NCBI GenBank assembly: GCA_963730535.1
Contig: CAVSRU010000012.1
Location: forward strand, 806,001 to 870,000
DNA: 64,000 bases
Reading direction: 5' to 3'
From: DASSUW01 sp963730535
GTDB lineage: Bacteria > Actinomycetota > Thermoleophilia > Solirubrobacterales > Solirubrobacteraceae
Shown: positions 58,034 through 64,000 of the stretch, in pieces
Layout: each line of letters opens with the position of its first letter
How positions within the stretch are numbered: the first letter of the stretch is position 1
The notes under the pieces: model-generated
What the model saw: the letters and a program-made list of their open reading frames with translations, nothing else
Databases searched by the model: none
Told to the model about the DNA's origin: nothing
Position numbers and translations under genes: made by a program

Positions 58034-59175
58034 CCGATCTCGCTCGCGATCATGTCCCCGATCGCGAGCGAGGCGGTCGCCGCCGGCGACGGTGCGTTGA
58101 GCACGTGCACCGCCCGCCCCGTGCGGGCGAGCAGGAAGTCGTCGATCAGGGCCCCGTCGCGTCCGAGCGCCTGCGCGCGGACGCCGGCGGGGCCCGGTCC
58201 GACGTCGGCGGGACCGATCTCCGGCACGAAGCGCGCGGCCTCGCGGACGAGCAGCCGGCGGCTCAGCGCGTGGGCGATCTCGCGAGCGCCCGTCCGCCAC
58301 CAGCGGCGGGCGAGCCGCACGGTCCCGGGCCAGCGCAGCGTCCTGACCGCGTTGCGCCGATTGAGGGCGAGCAGGGCGGTCGGCCCGATCAGCACGTCGC
58401 CGCCGATCGTGCGCGAGAGGTGGACGCCGAGGAACGGCAGCGCGGGGTCCGGCACCGGATAGATCTGGCCACGCACGAGGTCCGTGCGCCGCAGGGTCAG
58501 GTAGGCGCCCCGGAACGGCACGATCCGCACATCCGGCCGCGCGCCGGAGCGCAGCGCGAGCCGGTCCGACCACGCGCCCGCGCAGGCCACGGCCCGGCGG
58601 GCGGCGACGGCGCGTCCCTCCTCCAGCACCGCCTCCACGCGGTCCTCCCGCTCGACCAGCGCCCGGACGCCGGCCCCCGTCCGCACCTCGCCGCCGTGCG
58701 CCGCGATGTCGCCCGCGTAGGCGGCGGCGACCGCGCCGAAGTCGACCATCCCGGTGTTCGGCGAGTGCAGGGCGCCGAGCCCGCGGGCGGCGGGCTCGAT
58801 CTCGCGCAGCTCCTCCGGGCCGAGGCGGGCGAGCCCGGGGACGCCGTTGGCGCGCGCGCGACGCTCGAGGGCGTCCAGCCGGTCGAGGTCGGCGGCGCGC
58901 GTCGCGACCACCAGCTTGCCGCAGCGCTCGGCCGCGATCGCGCGCTCGTCGCAGTAGTCGTACAGCGCCGCGGCGCCCTCCACACACAGGCGCGCCTTCA
59001 GCGAGCCGGGCTCGTAGTAGAGGCCGGCGTGGATGACGCCGCTGTTGTGCGTCGTCTGATGGGTGCCGATCGTGGACTCGCGCTCGAGCACGACGACCCG
59101 CATGCCGCGGAGGGCGAGCGCACGGGCGGTCGCCAGCCCCACGATCCCGCCGCCGACCACGAGGACGTCGTGCAC
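58030..59175 (-). CDS. lhgO: L-2-hydroxyglutarate oxidase-like FAD enzyme
   Basis: A 381-residue FAD-dependent oxidoreductase of the DAO family, matching L-2-hydroxyglutarate oxidase/dehydrogenase (LhgO), which returns L-2-hydroxyglutarate to 2-oxoglutarate. The dinucleotide motif VLVVGGGIVGLATARAL is at the N-terminus, THNSGVIHAGLYYEPGSLKARLCVEG is diagnostic, and GLGALHSPNTGMVDFGAVAAAYA and HVLNAPSPAATASLAIGDMIA complete the family pattern. GTG 59175 overlaps the stop of the transketolase-like gene (TAGTG), so the two genes are coupled. Membrane-associated or soluble location is not clear. Confidence 0.9.
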   Translation of the reverse strand: MHDVLVVGGGIVGLATARALALRGMRVVVLERESTIGTHQTTHNSGVIHAGLYYEPGSLKARLCVEGAAALYDYCDERAIAAERCGKLVVATRAADLDRLDALERRARANGVPGLARLGPEELREIEPAARGLGALHSPNTGMVDFGAVAAAYAGDIAAHGGEVRTGAGVRALVEREDRVEAVLEEGRAVAARRAVACAGAWSDRLALRSGARPDVRIVPFRGAYLTLRRTDLVRGQIYPVPDPALPFLGVHLSRTIGGDVLIGPTALLALNRRNAVRTLRWPGTVRLARRWWRTGAREIAHALSRRLLVREAARFVPEIGPADVGPGPAGVRAQALGRDGALIDDFLLARTGRAVHVLNAPSPAATASLAIGDMIASEIG

Positions 59176-61346
59176 TACGCGAGGAGGTCCAGCGCCGCGC
59201 CGATGACCGCCTCGGCATCGATCTGATGGTGCTCGTACAGCTCCGCCAGGTCGCCCGACTGGCCGAACCGCTGCACGCCGAGACATGCCGTCGGGACGCC
59301 GTGGACGGCGGCCAGGAAGGACAGCGTGTGGGGATGCCCGTCGAGCAGGGAGACGATCGGCCGGGGCGCGGGGAACAGCTCGGTGAGGATCGACGGGTCG
59401 CCCTCCGCCAGCCCGGCGCGCGCCTGGAAGGCGCGGAACAGCAGGTCGGCGCTGGTGACGCACACGACCTCGGCGCCCAGCTCCTCGGCGGCCTCCATCG
59501 CCTCGGGCACGAGCGCGCCCATGACGGCGATGACCACCCGCGAGCCCTCGCGCAGCCGGTAGCCGCCGGCCAGCACGTGCTCGCGCGGCGGGTCGGCGGC
59601 CAGCGCCTGGTCGACCGGCCGCGTCGACAGCCGGAAGTACGCCGCCTCGCCGTCCGGCCGCCCCAGACGCGAGAGCGCGTGCAGGAACGTCCACTCGAAG
59701 TCGCGCCCGAAGGCCGGCTCCCAGGCGACGCAGCCGGGCTGCTCGATGCCGATCGAGGGCGTGACGACCGACTGGTGGGCGCCGCCCTCGGGGCCGAGCG
59801 TGACGCCGCTCGGGGTGCCGACGAGGATCGACTGCCCGCCCGCGTAGATGCCGAACGACCACGGCTCGAGCGCGCGCGCCAGGAACGGGTCGTAGATCGT
59901 CCCGATCGGGAGCAGTGGCTGGGCCTCGCGCGACCAGGTGGCGCCCAGCTCCCCCAGCAGGCCGACGAGGTTGACCTCGGCGATCCCCAGCTCGATGTGC
60001 TGGCCGTGGTCGCTCTCCCGCCAGCGGACCAGCGTGTCGGTGTCGTCGGCGAACCAGTCGATCCGCTCTCCTACCGACCAGATACCCGCCTTGTTGATCC
60101 AGCCGCCGAGGTTGGTCGAGGTCCCGACGTCGGGCGACACGGTGACGACGCGCGCCGCCACGTCCGGGGCTTCGCGCTCGAGGTCCACCCAGAAGCGCCC
60201 GAACGCCTGCTGGGTCGACTCGCGGCCCCTGTGCTCCCGGCCCAGGGAGGCGGGGACGGCCGGCGGCTCGCGCAGCGCCGTGGGCTCCCGGCGCAGCCGC
60301 TCGGCGGCGGCCGCGCACAGCACCGCCTCGGGCGAGTCGTCCTCGAAGCCCGCCCACGGCTCGTCCGGGTCGGTCCCCAGCGCGGCGGCCAGCTCTCCGA
60401 ACTGCTCGGCCGAGAGCAGCGCCGAGTGGTTCGCGGGATGGCCCTCGGTCGGCAGCCGCCACCCCTTGATCGTGTACGCGAACACGATGCTCGGGCGGTC
60501 GCGGACCTCGTCGGCGGCGCGGAAGCCCTCGATCAGCGTGCCGAGGTCGTGGCCGCCGAGGTCGCGGAACGCCCGCAGCAGCTCGGCGTCGTCGCCCGGG
60601 AGGGCGCCGACCTCGAGCCGGCGCCGCAGCTCGCCGGCGTCCGCCCGCAGGAGCCGCTGGTACTCCTCGTTGGGCATCGCGTCGATCCGTTCGCGCAGCT
60701 CCGGCAGGCGCCGCAGCCGCGGGCCGTACTTGACCATCTCCACGTGCCAGCCGGCGGCCTCGAACATGCCCGCGAGCCGGCCGGCGGCGATGTCCGGCAC
60801 CACGCGGTCGAGCGACTGGCGGTTGAGGTCGACCACCCACATCACCTCGCCGAGCCGCGCCACCATCGGGTCCGCGATCGCCTCCCAGATCGCCCCCTCG
60901 TCGAGCTCCGCGTCGCCGATCAGCGCGATCTGGCGGCCGCCCACCGGCACGTCGAAGTGGCCGGCCACGTAGCGGTGCGCGAGCGCGCCCCAGATCGGCG
61001 CGGTCGCGCCGATCCCCACCGAGCCGGTCGAGTAGTCGACGGGATCGGGATCCTTCGTCCGCGACGGGTACGACTGGAGGCCGCCGAACTGCCGCAGCGT
61101 CGTCAGGTACTCGCGGTCGAGCCGCCCGAGCAGGTAGTTGATCGCGTGCAGCACCGGCGAAGCGTGCGGCTTCACGCTCACCCGGTCCGGCGCCTCGAGC
61201 ACGGCGAACCAGAGCGCGGTCATGAGCGACACCATCGACGCGCTCGAGGCCTGGTGGCCGCCGACCTTCACACCCGACCGGTTCGGCCGCACGCGGTTGG
61301 CGTGGTGCACGATCGCCGCCGCGAGCCACAGCACACGCTGCTGCAC
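59175..61346 (-). CDS. Transketolase / pyruvate-dehydrogenase-E1-like thiamine-diphosphate enzyme
   Basis: A 723-residue ThDP enzyme with the N-terminal cofactor domain, middle pyrimidine domain and C-terminal transketolase domain. It is closest to single-chain E1 (AceE-type). The ThDP motif is GDAELDEGAIWEAIADP ... VVDLNRQSLD; GVKVGGHQASSASMVSLMTALWF is an AceE-like N-terminal block; SDHGQHIELGIAEVNLVGLLGELG contains the catalytic glutamate region; GPEGGAHQSVVTPSIG follows. No E2/E3 genes are nearby. The start GTG 61346 seems slightly late, since the upstream in-frame sequence looks coding but has no canonical start. It is followed by lhgO with a one-base overlap, suggesting a joint role in 2-oxo acid metabolism. 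Confidence 0.87.
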   Translation of the reverse strand: MQQRVLWLAAAIVHHANRVRPNRSGVKVGGHQASSASMVSLMTALWFAVLEAPDRVSVKPHASPVLHAINYLLGRLDREYLTTLRQFGGLQSYPSRTKDPDPVDYSTGSVGIGATAPIWGALAHRYVAGHFDVPVGGRQIALIGDAELDEGAIWEAIADPMVARLGEVMWVVDLNRQSLDRVVPDIAAGRLAGMFEAAGWHVEMVKYGPRLRRLPELRERIDAMPNEEYQRLLRADAGELRRRLEVGALPGDDAELLRAFRDLGGHDLGTLIEGFRAADEVRDRPSIVFAYTIKGWRLPTEGHPANHSALLSAEQFGELAAALGTDPDEPWAGFEDDSPEAVLCAAAAERLRREPTALREPPAVPASLGREHRGRESTQQAFGRFWVDLEREAPDVAARVVTVSPDVGTSTNLGGWINKAGIWSVGERIDWFADDTDTLVRWRESDHGQHIELGIAEVNLVGLLGELGATWSREAQPLLPIGTIYDPFLARALEPWSFGIYAGGQSILVGTPSGVTLGPEGGAHQSVVTPSIGIEQPGCVAWEPAFGRDFEWTFLHALSRLGRPDGEAAYFRLSTRPVDQALAADPPREHVLAGGYRLREGSRVVIAVMGALVPEAMEAAEELGAEVVCVTSADLLFRAFQARAGLAEGDPSILTELFPAPRPIVSLLDGHPHTLSFLAAVHGVPTACLGVQRFGQSGDLAELYEHHQIDAEAVIGAALDLLA

Positions 61347-61422
61347 GCGATCGAGGACCGCGAGGTCGAGCTCGGCTGGGGCGGGCGCTACCGCGATCGG
61401 TCGATTGTCACACGCGCGCGGC

Positions 61423-62418
61423 TCAGCGACTCCAGTCGGGCGACATGGCGCGCCGGACGAGCAGGGTCTGCTCCCCGCCCCGGTACGGCATGGTCACCAC
61501 GTTGTGGCGCTGCGACGGGTCAGGCCCGCCCGTATGGCCGAGGACCGTGCGGCCGTCGTCGGACAGGTCGGTGGCCACGAAGCCGCTCTCGAAGTCCGAG
61601 TCGAGCGACTTCACGCTCCCCGACCGCGGGTTGACGCGGAAGCCGACCATCGTGTCCTGCCCCACGAAGTTCGCGAGCAGCCGGCTGCCGGTCGTGTTCG
61701 CCTCGAGCGGCACCAGCCCGCTGACCAGAGGCGGGATGCGCAGCCGGGTGATGCGGCGGAAGTCGCCGCCGTCGGACTGCACCTCGAACAGGTTGTAGGC
61801 GGGAGCGTCGCCGGCACGCCAGCGCTGGCGATCGTGGACGATCCCCTCCGGGGTCCAGAGCGGGTTCAGCGAGCGGCGGTCGCGCGTGATCCGCTCGCGC
61901 CCGTCGCCGTCCGGCTGCGCGGTGTAGAGGTCCGACGGCGCCGCGAAGTCGGCGCGGTTGGCGCGCCCGTAGGCGAGCGTCTTCGAGTCGGGCGAGAAGG
62001 AGAAGCCGTTGATGCGGCCGCGGGCGGCGCGGGTCTCCTTGCGGCTGCGGATGTTCTGGACGTAGAGGTTCTTGCCGCGGACGCTGGCCAGCAGCCGCGA
62101 GTTCGGCGAGAAGCGCAGCTCCCCGATCTGCGGTGCCGCGCCGACGCGGCGGGCGCCGAAGCGGCGGTCGGCGCGGCGGATGACGACGCGGTCGGGCGAG
62201 GCGGGCTTCACCCAAGCGACCCACCGCCCGTTGTCGGAGATCGTCGGCGAGTGCCCCGCACCGAGCACGCGCGGGTTCGTGCCGTCGTCGTCCGCGACGT
62301 AGACGGTCGGCTCGAGCGTCGCCACGCCCTTGACGTAGACGAGTCTTGCCTGCGCGGGGGCCGCCGCCACCATGGCGAGAGCCGCACCGAGCAGGATCGT
62401 AAGAGTCCTGTTCCTCAC
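61423..62418 (-). CDS. Exported TolB-like (PD40) beta-propeller protein
   Basis: A 331-residue protein with a signal peptide (RTLTILLGAALAMVAAAPAQA) and several TolB/PD40-type repeats, for example GELRFSPNSRLLASVRG, GFSFSPDSKTLAYGRA and the final RRAMSPDWSR. The repeats should form a six-bladed-type propeller outside the membrane. Start GTG 62418 follows a strong AGAGGAGG site. A role in binding or scaffolding is likely; no enzyme site is visible. It is transcribed toward the PDH-like gene but separated by 76 bases. Confidence 0.85.
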   Translation of the reverse strand: MRNRTLTILLGAALAMVAAAPAQARLVYVKGVATLEPTVYVADDDGTNPRVLGAGHSPTISDNGRWVAWVKPASPDRVVIRRADRRFGARRVGAAPQIGELRFSPNSRLLASVRGKNLYVQNIRSRKETRAARGRINGFSFSPDSKTLAYGRANRADFAAPSDLYTAQPDGDGRERITRDRRSLNPLWTPEGIVHDRQRWRAGDAPAYNLFEVQSDGGDFRRITRLRIPPLVSGLVPLEANTTGSRLLANFVGQDTMVGFRVNPRSGSVKSLDSDFESGFVATDLSDDGRTVLGHTGGPDPSQRHNVVTMPYRGGEQTLLVRRAMSPDWSR

Positions 62419-62478
62419 CCTGGTGCCTCCTCTGACGGGCCGATCCTAGCTCGCCGCGTCGGGAGGGCAAGCGCCGGG

Positions 62479-62892
62479 TCAGTCTTCCGCCGTCGGGCGC
62501 CGGCGCGCCTGCTTGACGTCCCCGCGCCTTTTCTTGGCGTCCACCCGGCGGCGCTTGGCGCCCGCCGACGGGCGCGTGGCGCGGCGCGGGCGGCGCACCT
62601 CGAGGGCCGCGCCGAGGCGGTCGGCGAGGCGCTCGAGCGCCAGCTCGCGGTTGCGCAGCTGCGAGCGCGTGTCCTGCGCCGCGGCCGTCACACGCGGCCC
62701 GTGACGGCTTGCGATGCGCGCCTTCTGCGCATCGGTCAGCGCGGTGGAGGCGTACACGTCGAACACCGCCTCGACGCGCGAGGCGGTGACGTTGGCGTGC
62801 TGGCCGCCCGGGCCGGACGAGCGGCTGGTGCGCAGCTCGATCTCGGCGAGCGGGATCGCGACGCCGGGCCGGATGTCGAGTCGATCGCTCAC
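62479..62892 (-). CDS. arfB: Ribosome-rescue peptidyl-tRNA hydrolase (ArfB type)
   Basis: A 137-residue member of the class I release-factor-like family that frees ribosomes stalled on truncated messages. The GGQ catalytic motif is SGPGGQHANVT (about residues 26-36). The C-terminal basic tail (RRATRPSAGAKRRRVDAKKRR) is the part that enters the empty mRNA channel in ArfB. Start GTG 62892. It is divergent from the ECF sigma gene, with 87 bases between starts. Confidence 0.93.
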   Translation of the reverse strand: MSDRLDIRPGVAIPLAEIELRTSRSSGPGGQHANVTASRVEAVFDVYASTALTDAQKARIASRHGPRVTAAAQDTRSQLRNRELALERLADRLGAALEVRRPRRATRPSAGAKRRRVDAKKRRGDVKQARRRPTAED

Positions 62893-62912
62893 TCCAGGGG
62901 TTCAGTTAACAC

Positions 62913-62939
62913 GGCAACTTCGGCCGCGCGGGTCGTTAG
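62913..62939 (+). promoter_or_regulatory. Putative ECF-type promoter upstream of sigma gene
   Basis: GGCAACTT (62913-62920) and CGTTAG (62934-62939) are spaced like the GGAAC/CGTT elements of ECF promoters (15 bases between GGCAAC and CGTT) and lie 40 bases before the sigma gene start. It fits autoregulation by the downstream ECF sigma factor. Found by eye, not scored. Confidence 0.4.
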
Positions 62940-62979
62940 AGTCGCCGAGACCTGCAGTCGACGGAACGGGAGCGAGCGC

Positions 62980-64000
62980 GTGGAAGCCTCTGCAGTGCGT
63001 GCACCGGTCGGGGCGGCTCGCCGGCCGCTCGGGGTGCCGCTGCTGCGCCTGCGCACGGACGACCAGCTGCTGGCGCTGTTCCGCGCCGGGAGCGACGAGG
63101 CGTTCCGCGTGATCCACGACCGCTACCGGCAGCGGCTGTTCGCCTATGTGCGCCAGATGCTCTGGAGCGGGCAGCGCCAGGACGCGGAGGACCTGCTGCA
63201 GGACGTGTTCGTGCGCGCGTACGGCGCGCTGCGCGCCGACGCGCGTGAGGTGAACCTCCGCGCATGGCTGTACCGGGTCGCGCACAACCGCTGCATCGAC
63301 CACCTCCGCCGCCCGGTGCCGCCGGCGGCCGACGTCTTCGAGCTCTCGCGCAAGCCGCTCCGCGACCCGATCGAGGAGGCGCAGCGCCGGGAGGACCTCG
63401 CGCGCCTGGTCGAGGACGTCGGCCGGCTTCCCGAGCAGCAGCGCTCGGCGCTGCTGATGCGCGAGATGGACGGCATGTCCTACGCCGATCTCGCGGTCAC
63501 GCTCGACGTCACGGTTCCGGCCGTCAAGTCGCTGCTCGTGCGCGCCCGGGTGGGGCTGGTGGAGGCCGCCGAGGCGCGCGACGCCGACTGCCACGACATC
63601 CGCGCCGACCTCGCGGCCAGCAGCGACCGCGGCGTGAAGGCCTCGGCCCGCGCGCGCAAGCACCTGCGGCACTGCCGCGGCTGCCGGGAGTACCGCACGG
63701 CCCTCCGCGGCGTCCGCCGCTCGTTCGCCGCGCTCAACGCAGGCCCGCTCGCACTCGCCTTCGCGAAGGTGGTCGGCCTCGGCTCGGGCTCGGCCGCCAC
63801 CGGCGGCGGCACGGCGGTCGGGGTGATGACGGCGAGCGGCGGCGGCGGGGCCGCGGTCGGTGGCTCGGTCGCCGCGTGCAAGGTGGCGGCTGTGGTCTGC
63901 ACCGCGGCGCTGACGGCCGGCGGCGCCGTCGAGGTGCGCGAGCGGGTACGCCACCACGAGGCGCCTCCCGAACCGGCGCGCGTCGTGAGCGCTCCGGTCG
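62980..64000 (+). CDS. ECF sigma factor with C-terminal zinc-finger-like and membrane region, 3'-truncated by window
   Basis: At least 340 residues are visible and the gene runs off the window. Region 2 is AFRVIHDRYRQRLFAYVRQMLW ... DAEDLLQDVFVRAYGALRAD ... LRAWLYRVAHNRCIDHLRR and region 4 is RLPEQQRSALLMREMDGMSYADLAVTLDVTVPAVKSLLVRARVGL. After that comes CHDIRADLAASSDRG ... HLRHCRGCREYR, an arrangement like the zinc-binding HC(x2)C motif of anti-sigma factors, then a Gly/Ala-rich hydrophobic stretch that could span the membrane. A sigma and anti-sigma fused in one chain would be held at the membrane until released. Start GTG 62980 follows GGGAG. Confidence 0.88.
   Translation, partial: MEASAVRAPVGAARRPLGVPLLRLRTDDQLLALFRAGSDEAFRVIHDRYRQRLFAYVRQMLWSGQRQDAEDLLQDVFVRAYGALRADAREVNLRAWLYRVAHNRCIDHLRRPVPPAADVFELSRKPLRDPIEEAQRREDLARLVEDVGRLPEQQRSALLMREMDGMSYADLAVTLDVTVPAVKSLLVRARVGLVEAAEARDADCHDIRADLAASSDRGVKASARARKHLRHCRGCREYRTALRGVRRSFAALNAGPLALAFAKVVGLGSGSAATGGGTAVGVMTASGGGGAAVGGSVAACKVAAVVCTAALTAGGAVEVRERVRHHEAPPEPARVVSAPV

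Noticed and set aside
58030..61329. A 1099-residue frame across lhgO and the PDH-E1-like gene
   Set aside because: The part over the E1-like gene is an out-of-frame shadow; family motifs place that gene in another frame and lhgO starts at 59175.
1..64000. tRNA, rRNA and riboswitch genes
   Set aside because: No gap showed a cloverleaf, rRNA-like sequence or conserved riboswitch core; nearly all gaps are short or filled by the repeat elements. A covariance-model scan was not possible.

Overview
The window is a stretch of very GC-rich chromosome (about 70% or more by eye). Genes are packed tightly, often with ATGA, GTGA or TAGTG start/stop overlaps and many GTG starts. The gene content fits a soil-type actinobacterium: an AfsR/SARP-like regulator, an ECF42 sigma factor with its DGPF partner, a DUF3618/holin-X envelope module, a HemQ-type chlorite-dismutase-family protein, CaiB/BaiF and acyl-CoA genes, and DHA2 efflux pumps. 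The combination suggests class Thermoleophilia (Solirubrobacterales, Conexibacter/Solirubrobacter-like). That placement is inference; no rRNA or other taxonomic marker is present, and I found no tRNA, CRISPR array, prophage or autonomous transposase.

Layout. 1-3.7 kb: the 3' part of cobalamin-dependent methionine synthase overlapping a patatin-like lipase. 3.7-8.3 kb: a secreted LVIVD-repeat protein, a PimA-like glycosyltransferase fused to a lysyl-PG-synthase-like membrane domain, and HemQ. 8.3-18.3 kb: an AfsR-type ATPase regulator divergent from a small exported protein, a lipoprotein, an AlkA-like glycosylase followed by a thioredoxin-like lipoprotein and a polytopic membrane protein, an anchored glycoside-hydrolase-like protein, and an Fe-S/redox cluster (IscA-type carrier divergent from BolA-CGFS glutaredoxin). 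18.3-25.7 kb: an ABC exporter, mtnA overlapping a zinc dehydrogenase, the ECF42 pair, an epimerase and DegV. 25.7-33 kb: an MGT-type glycosyltransferase, an AI-2E-type transporter, a four-gene envelope module, a nitrilase-TetR operon with a visible operator, DUF2804, an exported protein and a SpoU methyltransferase.

33-43 kb is an acyl-CoA region. Seven codirectional genes (enoyl-CoA hydratase, arginase-like, biotin-dependent carboxyltransferase, PAS-GGDEF, BKACE, CaiB/BaiF CoA-transferase, thioesterase) run on the minus strand opposite an acyl-CoA dehydrogenase. This looks like a catabolic route for an unidentified beta-keto acid or acyl-CoA. 43-64 kb holds an SDR, an aminotransferase, a cupin, two DHA2 pumps, PlsC, a 70-residue biotinyl carrier beside a BioF-like enzyme, a spermidine-synthase-like membrane protein, rubredoxin, Nudix, an epimerase, a two-component system, LhgO overlapping a PDH-E1/transketolase-like gene, ArfB, and an ECF sigma factor cut by the window end.

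Two features stand out beyond the genes. First, four copies of a 200-265 bp nested palindrome sit in intergenic gaps (15.8, 32.8, 45.3, 50.3 kb), three of them between convergent genes, and two copies of a MITE-like element sit at 39.4 and 42.7 kb. Second, five genes (nitrilase, enoyl-CoA hydratase, aminotransferase, epimerase, histidine kinase) are each broken by exactly one extra base, which points to sequence or assembly error rather than decay and explains an apparent nitrilase-TetR fusion.
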